A stretch of DNA of 45,882 bases from Treponema sp. GTDB taxonomy: Bacteria > Spirochaetota > Spirochaetia > Treponematales > Breznakiellaceae. How positions within the stretch are numbered: the stretch's first letter is position 1; each line of letters begins with the position of its first letter. The notes below the pieces were generated by a model. That model saw only the letters and a list, made by a program, of their open reading frames with translations, was not told where the DNA came from and made no database searches. The position numbers and the translations under genes were made by a program. The DNA is taken from the NCBI GenBank assembly GCA_031274285.1, contig JAISQJ010000102.1, forward strand, positions 1 to 45,882. The letters are read 5' to 3'. Positions 1-7,464 of this stretch are shown one piece after another.

Positions 1-249
1 GAGTTTGAGGAGGAGGAAAACATGTGGGAACACATCAAGCTGAAGGACTATGACGGGGCCTACCGGAAGATGGACGAGGCCATCAGGGAGCGGGATGAGA
101 TTGCCCGCAGGGAGGCTGAAACCGCCCATAAAGCGGCGGAGGCGGCCCGCGAGGTCGAGGCTGCCCGCAGGGCGGCGCGGAAGCTCCTGGAAATGGGCAT
201 TCCCAGGGAGCAGCTTGCCCAGGCCGGGCTCCTGCAATTCGCCGAGTAG
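1..249 (+). CDS. Rpn/PD-(D/E)XK nuclease-family protein, C-terminal fragment (cut by window edge)
   Basis: The reading frame is open from base 1 and ends at TAG 247-249, so only the last 82 residues are present. They are nearly identical to the C-terminus of the complete gene at 42396-43361: the acidic Glu run, MWEHIKLKDYDGAYR, the Arg/Glu/Ala-rich coiled-coil segment, and the LLEMG(I/V)PREQLAQAGLL tail. The family (PF12784-type, 'Rpn family recombination-promoting nuclease/putative transposase') carries its nuclease fold in the N-terminal part, which lies outside the window. An internal ATG at 22 could be mistaken for a start, but homology continues upstream of it. The coiled coil has an extra Ala-rich heptad-like unit relative to the other copy. 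Confidence 0.75.
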   Translation, partial: EFEEEENMWEHIKLKDYDGAYRKMDEAIRERDEIARREAETAHKAAEAAREVEAARRAARKLLEMGIPREQLAQAGLLQFAE

Positions 250-347
250 CCCTGCCCACAGATGTTCCGGTTGTTCCAAATTTTAACGGCGTAAACTCCG
301 CCGCAGGGCGGTTTTACGGAGCCGCGCAAGGGATAGAAGCGGAAATA

Positions 348-370
348 CTTTTTTGCCTGCGGCAAAAAAG
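348..370. terminator. Bidirectional terminator-like hairpin
   Basis: CTTTTTTGCC, a TGC loop, then GGCAAAAAAG form a perfect 10-bp stem. The A/T tracts make it a plausible intrinsic terminator on both strands, between the plus-strand Rpn gene and the minus-strand isomerase-like gene. Confidence 0.5.
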
Positions 371-396
371 ATTGGAGCGAATAGCCCGGTTTTTTC

Positions 397-421
397 GGGC
401 GCAGCCTGAAAAAATGCGCCC
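397..421. terminator. Stem-loop close to the stop codon of the minus-strand isomerase-like gene
   Basis: GGGCGCA (397-403) and TGCGCCC (415-421) form a 7-bp GC-rich stem around an 11-base A-rich loop. It lies just beyond the stop at 437 of the minus-strand gene, so it could end that transcript. There is no clear U tract on the minus strand, so this is tentative. Confidence 0.35.
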
Positions 422-436
422 AAACTGAGCACTCCC

Positions 437-1264
437 TTAGGCCAGGGCCGCCGCCAGGCTGTTCAGATAGGCGACGGAATTTTTGTAGTCCTGCTGGTTG
501 TTGATGTGTTCCACCAGCATGGGGGTATCCGGGGGCAGCTTGGCCGCGTTGCGCAGAAGGACGGTAAGATCGTAGCCCCCCTGCCCCACCAGGCATTCGT
601 CCAGGTGGACCGTGAGGCTGGTCCTGAGGATAATGTCTTTCACATGGATGCTGCGGATGGAATCGCCGAATTTGTCAAAGCAGTCCCGGGTTACCGCGGC
701 GTTGCGGTAGTAGCGTTCCGGGCTGTTGATAAGGTTTACCGTGTCCAGGTGGCCCACAAAGGCGGGGCGGTTTATGGCTTTGATAAGGGCCGCATAGGAA
801 TCGGGGCTGTGGGGGATCATGAAGGGCATGGTCTCCAGGGAGTAGCCGGTTTTTTGGGGATGTACCGCATCGATGATCTCCTGCACGGTGGCGACGACCT
901 CGTCAAACACCGCCGGGCTTAGGGCGTCGGGGGCGGGGCCGTCCCATTGGGCCGAATGGGACCCCGCCACATTCACGCAGCACCGGGCGCCGATATACTC
1001 GGCCAGCTCAAGCTGCTTTTTGATGTTTTCCAGGGACCTTTGTTTTTCGGCCTTGTCCGGGGAAAGGGGGTTGTTGTTCCAGGCCCCCACCTCGGCTATG
1101 AGGATGTCCGCATCCTTGAGGGAACGGACCAGGGCGTCAATCTGGGCCCCTGGGCTCTGGTAGCTTAGGGGAAAGGTAACGGCCCTAAACCCACATTCCT
1201 TTGCCATGGCCACAAAGGCATCCGGCCCCGCGTAGGGACCCATCACACTTCCTCCAAACCTCAT
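437..1264 (-). CDS. Sugar phosphate isomerase/epimerase (AP endonuclease 2-like TIM barrel)
   Basis: The 275-residue protein has the xylose-isomerase-like TIM-barrel pattern of COG1082. Acidic and His residues sit at the usual metal-binding strand ends: SLETMPF (Glu), VGHLDTVN (His/Asp), SIHVKD (His) and MLVEHI (Glu). Such enzymes isomerise or epimerise sugars or inositol derivatives through a bound divalent metal; the substrate cannot be read from sequence. The ATG at 1264 is preferred because GGAGGG lies 8 bases upstream. The longer start at 1279 has no ribosome-binding site and would place that Shine-Dalgarno inside the coding region. It is divergent from murE and has no operon partner. 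Confidence 0.75.
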   Translation of the reverse strand: MRFGGSVMGPYAGPDAFVAMAKECGFRAVTFPLSYQSPGAQIDALVRSLKDADILIAEVGAWNNNPLSPDKAEKQRSLENIKKQLELAEYIGARCCVNVAGSHSAQWDGPAPDALSPAVFDEVVATVQEIIDAVHPQKTGYSLETMPFMIPHSPDSYAALIKAINRPAFVGHLDTVNLINSPERYYRNAAVTRDCFDKFGDSIRSIHVKDIILRTSLTVHLDECLVGQGGYDLTVLLRNAAKLPPDTPMLVEHINNQQDYKNSVAYLNSLAAALA

Positions 1265-1359
1265 AACCCTGCCCTCCATCGTACAAATTCTTTCATGCGC
1301 AACTTCTAAAGCTTTCTACCATGCTTTACCGCCCTTGGCAAAGAGGGTATTATCTTACT

Positions 1360-2943
1360 ATGGAATGTCGGCTTTCCGCCTTTTTTACCGTCGAGGTGGC
1401 CCAAAAAGCAGGCTATACCCAGGGAGACGGCCCCTTAAGCCTCTCCCGGGACCCCCTGATCACGGGATTGGAGTACAATTCCCGGAAAATCAAGCCCGGC
1501 AACCTCTATTTTGCCCTTAAGGGACTCCATACCGACGGGCACCGTTACATCGGCGAGGCTATCGACCGGGGCGCCCTGGTCATTGTCCATGAAGACGCGG
1601 TAGGCGAGCAAGACGAACGGGCGGTGTACCTGCGGGTGGAAAATTCCCGTACCGCCATGTCCCCTATCGCCGCTTCCTTCTACGGCTACCCTTCCCAGCG
1701 GATGGTTTGTATCGGGGTAACCGGCACCGAGGGTAAGAGTACCACGGTCTACCTTATTTGGCAGCTCTTTAGGCTCATGGGAAAGAAGGCGGGCTTTTTC
1801 TCCACCGTCCTTTCCAGCCTGGGGGGGGGAGAGGAGCCTAACAAGGAACACCAGACCACCCCGGAGGCCCCGGAGGTTCAGCGGCTCCTCTGGGGCATGG
1901 TGGACAACGGCGTGGAGTACGCGGTGCTGGAGGCAAGTTCCCACGGCCTTTCCAGGAAGACCAACCGCCTGGGGGATGTGGTTTTTTCCGCGGCGGTGAT
2001 GACCAACGTAACCCACGAGCATCTTGAATTCCACGGTACCTGGGAACAGTACCGGGACGATAAGCTGAATCTGTTCAGGGCCCTGAAACGGGAGGGGGTC
2101 CTGGCCGCCATTGGGGTGGTAAATGTGGACGATCCCAGCGCCTCCGCCTTTATTGCGGCGGGGGCCGCCAAGGTTCTGAAATTCAGCATCCGGGGCCTGG
2201 CCGCGGACCTGAGCCTGGGGAGCATCAACTCCGACGCGGGGGGCAATTGGTACAACGCGGTGGTGCAGCAGACCGGGGAGATTATCGACATTAGGGACCG
2301 GCTGCCCGGGGCCTTTAATGCGGGGAATGTGCTGGCCGCCCTGCTGGTGGTGTCGGAACTTCTTGATATTCCGGTTAGGGATCTGGCCCCCCTGGCTGCC
2401 CGGCTGAAACCCCTGCGGGGCCGGATGACCCGGATTCCCAATGCCCTGGGCCTGGAGCTGCTGGTGGATTACGCCCACACTCCCTCATCTTTCCAGGCGA
2501 TCTTTCCCCCCCTGCGGGAACGGCTGGACCATGCGGCGGCCGCCGGAACCGTAAAGAAGGGGCGGCTTATCTGCGTCTTTGGCTCCGCGGGGGAGCGGGA
2601 TACCCAAAAACGCTACATGCAGGGAAAGATCGCCGCAAGCTATGCGGATATCCTGGTCCTCTGCGACGAAGACCCCCGGGGCGAGGAACCCATGACGATT
2701 CTTGAGGAGATCGCGGCCGGCTGCATGGAGGGGAACCCCGAACTGCGGCGGGGGCGGAACCTCTGCCTTATCCCCGACCGGCCCGCGGCCATCCGCAAGG
2801 CCCTGACCCTGGCGGCCAAGGGGGACCTGATCCTGCTCCTGGGGAAGGGCCACGAGAATTCCATCATCTACGCGGACGGGCCCCACCCCTACGATGAAAT
2901 TGGGGAAGCCCTAAAGGCGGTAGAGGAGCTGCAGGCCCAGTAA
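1360..2943 (+). CDS. murE: UDP-N-acetylmuramoyl-L-alanyl-D-glutamate--diamino acid ligase
   Basis: Cytoplasmic peptidoglycan ligase that adds the third stem-peptide residue to UDP-MurNAc-Ala-Glu using ATP. The 527-residue protein has the Mur ligase layout: an N-terminal UDP-binding domain, a P-loop GVTGTEGKSTT at about 119-129, the central EASSHGL and TNVTHEHLEFHG motifs, the carbamylated-Lys region (DDKLNLF), and a C-terminal domain with DYAHTP and GKGHEN. The third-residue specificity loop reads DEDPRGEEP, between the DAP-type DNPR and other variants. Treponemes are known to use ornithine, so the amino-acid substrate is uncertain. Start at 1360 is chosen because AGAGGG lies 12 bases upstream; an in-frame ATG at 1321 has no such signal. 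Confidence 0.92.
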   Translation: MECRLSAFFTVEVAQKAGYTQGDGPLSLSRDPLITGLEYNSRKIKPGNLYFALKGLHTDGHRYIGEAIDRGALVIVHEDAVGEQDERAVYLRVENSRTAMSPIAASFYGYPSQRMVCIGVTGTEGKSTTVYLIWQLFRLMGKKAGFFSTVLSSLGGGEEPNKEHQTTPEAPEVQRLLWGMVDNGVEYAVLEASSHGLSRKTNRLGDVVFSAAVMTNVTHEHLEFHGTWEQYRDDKLNLFRALKREGVLAAIGVVNVDDPSASAFIAAGAAKVLKFSIRGLAADLSLGSINSDAGGNWYNAVVQQTGEIIDIRDRLPGAFNAGNVLAALLVVSELLDIPVRDLAPLAARLKPLRGRMTRIPNALGLELLVDYAHTPSSFQAIFPPLRERLDHAAAAGTVKKGRLICVFGSAGERDTQKRYMQGKIAASYADILVLCDEDPRGEEPMTILEEIAAGCMEGNPELRRGRNLCLIPDRPAAIRKALTLAAKGDLILLLGKGHENSIIYADGPHPYDEIGEALKAVEELQAQ

Positions 2944-2944
2944 C

Positions 2945-3973
2945 TTAAAAACTGGTCTTGACCCGCTCGGCAAAGCCGGTGATCTCATGGAAGCCCAGTT
3001 CCGATCCGTCATCCAATATAACCTTGCCGGAAAAGCTGCCGCAGAACTGCCGGCGGGTCATGGAAAAAAATACCAGCCCGGTCCGCTCCACCCGTTCCTG
3101 GCTGGGGTTAAAAGTCATTTCCAGCCGCCCGTCGTTACTGGTAAAACGCCAGGGGAGGAGCCAGTTGGCGGGGTTGATATGAAAGGTAACCTGGTCCAGC
3201 TTGTGAAGTTTCCCGTCTACAAAAAAAGCGTTTTCCGTGCCCTCCGCGGAATCCGTGGAACCGTAGCCCACGCTAAAGCTGAGCTGCCGCCCCCGTTCGA
3301 TCCCGCAGGCTGCGGCCCAAAAACGCACGTCCGACCGGGGCCGTACCCCCCGGTTCCAGTCGAAGATACCCCACGCATTGCCCCGGGTGAAGACCAGCTC
3401 CGAACTGCCGAACTGAACCACCCCCTCCACGGTGTACCAGGGCGAGCGGCGGGAATAGCGGAAGGAATTCTTCTCCCGGCGCCAGGGCATATTGGTTACC
3501 AGAGATTCCGGCTCCTCCGGCTCAAAGAGTACCAATTCGCCCCGCAGGCTGCGGTGGTGGCCAAAGCGGGGGAAATCCACCCGGATGATCCGCACCCCCC
3601 CGTCCATGGCGGCAAAGTCCAGCCGGTTTTTTCCCCGGATAAGCTTGATGGAACCCCTGACGCTGTCGGTGGGCAGGTAGTAGCCTCCCAGGGGAAGGGG
3701 CTGGAGGTGGATGTGGGTGGAACGTTTTTTGTCTTTGAGGGAAACCACGGACATGCCCACATAGCCCTGGTACCCATCGTCCCGAATCTCCACGGAGAGG
3801 AGGTGGGTGGGGGAAAACACCAGGTAGCGATCCGATTCGGAGATCCGGTGCCGGGGGGCCCAGAGCAGGCCCGGATCGTAGGTAAAGCAGGGAAAGCGGG
3901 ACCAGCCGAAATTTCCCGGATAGCCCGCTTCGTTAACGATGGGAACCGGGATGCTTATTTCATTTTGCGGCAT
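2945..3973 (-). CDS. DUF2804 family protein
   Basis: A 342-residue soluble protein without signal peptide or membrane segments. Recognised as DUF2804 by its pattern of aromatic and Gly-rich beta segments: the WGIFDWNRGV stretch, 'WAAACG' and the C-terminal 'HEITGFAERVKTSF', which resembles the conserved FxGFAExV ending of the family. The family resembles lipocalin-like or tocopherol-cyclase-like beta folds, but no reaction is established. The gene sits on the opposite strand between murE and murD, ending 1 base after murE stops. There is no obvious Shine-Dalgarno before the ATG. Confidence 0.7.
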   Translation of the reverse strand: MPQNEISIPVPIVNEAGYPGNFGWSRFPCFTYDPGLLWAPRHRISESDRYLVFSPTHLLSVEIRDDGYQGYVGMSVVSLKDKKRSTHIHLQPLPLGGYYLPTDSVRGSIKLIRGKNRLDFAAMDGGVRIIRVDFPRFGHHRSLRGELVLFEPEEPESLVTNMPWRREKNSFRYSRRSPWYTVEGVVQFGSSELVFTRGNAWGIFDWNRGVRPRSDVRFWAAACGIERGRQLSFSVGYGSTDSAEGTENAFFVDGKLHKLDQVTFHINPANWLLPWRFTSNDGRLEMTFNPSQERVERTGLVFFSMTRRQFCGSFSGKVILDDGSELGFHEITGFAERVKTSF

Positions 3974-4048
3974 AGGCTACTATACTACGGACCGGCCCCC
4001 GCGGAGCAAGGATGCCGGGGCCACGGGATACTCTAAGGAGTGGTGAGG

Positions 4049-5512
4049 ATGGCGGATTTTTCGGGCCGGCGGGTACTGGTCATGGGCCTGGGGCTCCACG
4101 GCGGCGGCCTTGAGACCGCCAGGTATCTGGCCCGGCACGGGGCGGAGCTTACCATAACGGATCTTCGGGATGAAAAGGCCCTGGCCCCCTCCATCGAAAA
4201 ACTGGAGGCGGCCCTGGGAGAGGGCGGCAAGCGGGGACTCCGCTATGTGCTGGGCCGGCACGAAACGGCGGACTTTGCAAGCGCCGATATGGTGATAAAG
4301 AATCCCGGCGTCAGGCCCGACTCCCCCTACCTTAAGGCGGCCCGCCGCATAGAAACCGATATTTCCCTTTTCCTGGCCGCCTCCCCGGCCCGGCTCTGCG
4401 CGGTCACCGGGTCCAAGGGTAAATCCGGCGCCGCGTCCGCCCTGCACTGGGTCCTTAGCCGCGCCCGCGAAGCCGGCGTCCTGGCCGGCAGGGCCTGGCT
4501 GGGGGGCAATATCACCGTATCCCCCTTAAGTTTTCTGGATCAGCTTGGCAGGGAAGACGACGTGGTGCTGGAGCTTTCCAGTTGGCAGTTGGGGGATCTC
4601 CGCTCCCGCCTGGGGGAAGACGGCCGGCCCCTGCTCAAACCCCGCTGCGCGGTGTTTACCCCCATCATGCCGGATCACCTGGATCGCTACGGGGATATGG
4701 AAAGCTACGTGGCGGACAAGCGGGTCATTTACCAGGGCCAGGACGGGGAGGATGCGGTCATTGCCCTGGACGACGATTGGGGCAGGAGTTTTCTGGCCGA
4801 AGGCCGGGGCCGACCCCTGAGCTACGGGGAAACGGAGCCCGCGCCGGGAACAAGCGGCGGCTGGATTGCCGGGGAACAGGGCCCCGGCCTGGCCCGAATC
4901 TATGGCGGGCCCGGCGGCCTAGCGGGACAGACCCTTGAGGTGGTCCCCGCGGAACTCCTGGTCCCCGGCCGCCACCAGAAGATGAATCTCCTGGCCGCGG
5001 CCCTGGCCCTGCTGGACCTGGGGCTGGAGGCGGCCCTGGTGCGGGAAAGCCTGGGGGCCTTTCCCGGCATTGAACACCGGTTGGAATTTTTCCACCAGGC
5101 CGGGGGGATCTTCTTCTACAACGACAGCGCCGCCACCATCCCCGAGGCCGCCGCGGCCGCGGCGGCGGCCTTTGAGGGCCGGGGCAGGCTGCTGCTGGCG
5201 GCCGGGGGCAGCGACAAGGGGCTGGACCTTGGCCCCCTGGCGGAGGCCGCGGGAAAGGCCGCAGAACTCGTCCTCCTGGCCGGCGCGGGGAGCGAGCGGC
5301 TGAAAATCCTGCTCCGGGACCGGGGTATCCCCTTTAGGGGCCCCTTTGACACGGTGGACGCCGCGGTGCGGGCGCTCCTGGAAAGGGCCCGGCCCGGGGA
5401 CCTGGTCCTCCTTTCGCCGGGCTGCGCCAGCTTCGGCATGTTCCTCAACGAATTTGACCGGGGGACCCGGTGGAAGGAAGCGGTCAGACGGCTGGCGCCT
5501 TCATCGGGCTAA
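4049..5512 (+). CDS. murD: UDP-N-acetylmuramoyl-L-alanine--D-glutamate ligase
   Basis: Adds D-Glu to UDP-MurNAc-L-Ala in cytoplasmic peptidoglycan synthesis. The protein of about 487 residues starts with a Rossmann-like GLGLHGGG segment, followed by VKNPGV-type IKNPGV, a P-loop VTGSKGKSG, LELSSWQL, MPDHLDRYG with DKRVIYQ (carbamylated Lys region), HRLEFF and GGSDKGLD. AAGGAG at 4035-4040 lies 8 bases before ATG 4049, so this start is preferred over the GTGs at 4040 and 4043. The motif normally written NDSKAT reads YNDSAATIP here, losing the usual Lys. The next gene starts 10 bases downstream, consistent with co-transcription. Confidence 0.92.
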   Translation: MADFSGRRVLVMGLGLHGGGLETARYLARHGAELTITDLRDEKALAPSIEKLEAALGEGGKRGLRYVLGRHETADFASADMVIKNPGVRPDSPYLKAARRIETDISLFLAASPARLCAVTGSKGKSGAASALHWVLSRAREAGVLAGRAWLGGNITVSPLSFLDQLGREDDVVLELSSWQLGDLRSRLGEDGRPLLKPRCAVFTPIMPDHLDRYGDMESYVADKRVIYQGQDGEDAVIALDDDWGRSFLAEGRGRPLSYGETEPAPGTSGGWIAGEQGPGLARIYGGPGGLAGQTLEVVPAELLVPGRHQKMNLLAAALALLDLGLEAALVRESLGAFPGIEHRLEFFHQAGGIFFYNDSAATIPEAAAAAAAAFEGRGRLLLAAGGSDKGLDLGPLAEAAGKAAELVLLAGAGSERLKILLRDRGIPFRGPFDTVDAAVRALLERARPGDLVLLSPGCASFGMFLNEFDRGTRWKEAVRRLAPSSG

Positions 5513-5522
5513 AGGGTATGCC

Positions 5523-6548
5523 ATGGATGCAGCATTACTGAGTTTCCGTTCGGCGCTGTGCCGCGCGGTCCGCGATTTTTTTGACGAACGGGGTTACCTG
5601 GAAGTGGATACCCCCCTCCTGGCCCCGGACCTGATCCCCGAATCCTGCCTGGAAGTTTTTGAAACCCGGCGCCTGGCCCCCAGGGGAAGCAGCGGGGCGG
5701 AGCGGCCTTACTGGTTAATCCCCTCCCCGGAAATCTGGATGAAGAAACTCATCGCCAAACACCGGCGCTCCCTTTACCAGATCTGCCATTGCTTTCGCAA
5801 CGGCGAGTCTTCGGGCCGCTTCCACAGCCCGGAGTTCAGCATGCTGGAATACTACACCATGGATGCGGACTGGCGGGATTCCATCGGCATTACGGAGGAA
5901 CTTTTCGCCCGGCTGCCGGCGGCGCCGGGGGCCCCGGCATTGCCGTCCGCCGGGAACGAGGGCGCGGCGGCCGCGCCCTGGGCCGCCGCACCCTTCGAGC
6001 GGATCAGCGTGGGGGAGGCCTTTGGCCGCTGGGCGGGCTTTGACCTCTACGAGGCAGCCGCGGTAAGCGGCGGCCTGGAGGCGGAGGCCCGGCGGCTGGG
6101 CCTGGACCCGGCGCCCGGCCTGGACGGCCCGGCCCTCTACGACCTTATCTTTGTTGACCAGGTGGAAGGCGCGCTCCCCAAGGATCATCCGGTGGTCCTT
6201 ATCGATTACCCCGCCTTTGTGCCCTGCCTGGCGAAAAAAAGCGGGGACGGCAAGACCGTGGAACGCTGGGAACTCTACGTCCGGGGCATAGAACTGGCCA
6301 ACTGCTACTCGGAAGAAACCGACCCCCAGGCGGTGCGGGAATTCTTTGAGCGGGAAAAGGCGGCCAAGGAACGATCCGCCCTGGTATCCCACGGGGTGAA
6401 CACCGATTACTGGAAGCTCTTCCTGCCGAACCGGGAGGGCCGGCCTTTCCCCCCCTGCTCCGGGGCGGCCCTGGGCCTGGACCGGCTTATGATGCTGCTG
6501 ACGGGGCGCTCGACCATTGACGGCGTGCTCCCCTTCCCCATGGTTTAG
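5523..6548 (+). CDS. epmA: EpmA-like (PoxA/GenX) lysyl-tRNA synthetase paralogue
   Basis: A 341-residue class II aminoacyl-tRNA synthetase catalytic core with no anticodon-binding domain, the hallmark of EpmA/GenX. In well-studied bacteria this enzyme attaches beta-lysine to elongation factor P. Motif 2 is visible as CHCFRNGESSGRFHSPEFSMLEYY. The C-terminal motif 3 is GAALGLDRLMMLLTGR, followed by the typical ending in which the active-site loop and 'VLPFP' close the protein. ATG 5523 has AAAGGG 6 bases upstream. No epmB or efp is visible in the window, so whether EF-P is the target here is inference. It probably shares a transcript with murD. Confidence 0.85.
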   Translation: MDAALLSFRSALCRAVRDFFDERGYLEVDTPLLAPDLIPESCLEVFETRRLAPRGSSGAERPYWLIPSPEIWMKKLIAKHRRSLYQICHCFRNGESSGRFHSPEFSMLEYYTMDADWRDSIGITEELFARLPAAPGAPALPSAGNEGAAAAPWAAAPFERISVGEAFGRWAGFDLYEAAAVSGGLEAEARRLGLDPAPGLDGPALYDLIFVDQVEGALPKDHPVVLIDYPAFVPCLAKKSGDGKTVERWELYVRGIELANCYSEETDPQAVREFFEREKAAKERSALVSHGVNTDYWKLFLPNREGRPFPPCSGAALGLDRLMMLLTGRSTIDGVLPFPMV

Positions 6549-6558
6549 CGGAGGGGGG

Positions 6559-7437
6559 CTAAATATTGGCCGTCAGTTCCGGGCGGATCTCCCCGGTCTC
6601 CAGGGAGAGCAGGTACTTCCCCCACTTCCCCGCCCAGTCCCTAAGCTCCTGCACCCCCAGGGGGGAGGGAGCCCTGGATTCGGTGTGGCCGGCGATCTTT
6701 TCCGCCAGTTCGAGGTACACCTTGGCCTGGGCGGAGTCCGGGGCCGCCTCGATGGTAGTTTTCCCCTGGAGTTCGCATTGGGTCACCGTGACGGAGCGGG
6801 GAATGTATTCCACCACCTGGGTTTTGGTCTGATCCACAAAGTCATTGATGATCTCCCTGGAGTAGGGTTGATTGATGGAGTTGGCGATCACACCCCCCAG
6901 GAGGGCGCCCCCGGAATTGGAATACTTCTGTATGCCCCGGAAAAGGTTATTGGCCGCATAGATGGCCATAAAATCGGCGGAGGAAACGGTAAACACATGC
7001 TGGGCGATTCCCTCCCGAATGGGGACGGCGAAGCCGCCGCAGACCACGTCGCCCAGCACATCGTAGATGACAAAGTCCAGGTCCAGCTCTTCAAAGATCC
7101 GCTGCTGCTTGAATAGTTCCACGGCGGTGATGATCCCCCGCCCCGCGCAGCCCACCCCCGGCGAGGGTCCCCCCGCTTCGACGCAGTAAACCCCGTTAAA
7201 GCCCGAATAGATTACCTCGTGGGCGTTAACCTGGCTTTTTTCCCGCAGGGTGTCGAGGACCGTGGGGATATAGGTCCCGTCCCGCAGGGTGTTGGTAGAA
7301 TCGCTTTTAGGATCGCAGCCGAACTGCATTACCTTGTAGCCCAGCCGTGACAGGGCGGCGCTTAAATTCGAGGTGGTGGTCGATTTGCCGATGCCGCCCT
7401 TTCCGTAAATGGCGATCTGTTTTGCCTTATTTCCCAT
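6559..7437 (-). CDS. marH: Nitrogenase reductase-like Fe protein (MarH/NifH family)
   Basis: The 292-residue P-loop ATPase would deliver electrons to the D/K complex using a homodimer-bridging [4Fe-4S] cluster. The Walker A is GKGGIGKST (12-20). Cluster cysteines are Cys97 ([12 protein letters not shown]) and Cys133 (DVVCGGF); Arg100 matches the ADP-ribosylation site of NifH. DPKSDST marks the switch region. It is last in the operon, 27 bases after the D-like gene, and its stop lies 10 bases from the convergent epmA. Family membership is certain. The mar name is inferred from the operon (NifB but no NifE/N, and sulfur genes); sequence alone cannot exclude another group IV-like NifH. Confidence 0.88.
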   Translation of the reverse strand: MGNKAKQIAIYGKGGIGKSTTTSNLSAALSRLGYKVMQFGCDPKSDSTNTLRDGTYIPTVLDTLREKSQVNAHEVIYSGFNGVYCVEAGGPSPGVGCAGRGIITAVELFKQQRIFEELDLDFVIYDVLGDVVCGGFAVPIREGIAQHVFTVSSADFMAIYAANNLFRGIQKYSNSGGALLGGVIANSINQPYSREIINDFVDQTKTQVVEYIPRSVTVTQCELQGKTTIEAAPDSAQAKVYLELAEKIAGHTESRAPSPLGVQELRDWAGKWGKYLLSLETGEIRPELTANI

Positions 7438-7464
7438 GTTGTCTTCCTGTTAGTTTTATTGTAC

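Larger units (their letters stand above)
250..436. other. Structured intergenic region with three stem-loops
   Basis: Non-coding gap between convergent genes. It contains a GC-rich inverted repeat at about 289-318, an A/T-tailed hairpin at 348-370 and a GGGCGCA/TGCGCCC hairpin at 397-421. Around the central hairpin, the flanks carry two AGCG-containing segments (GGGATAGAAGCGGAAAT before it and ATTGGAGCGAATAGCCC after it). These can pair at their ends as GGG/CCC and AAT/ATT. The arrangement suggests one long folded RNA or a small repeat element rather than simple spacer. Confidence 0.45.

Noticed and set aside
5346-5522. N-terminal extension of the epmA-like gene
   Set aside because: It overlaps murD in another frame and has no homology; ATG 5523 has a good Shine-Dalgarno.
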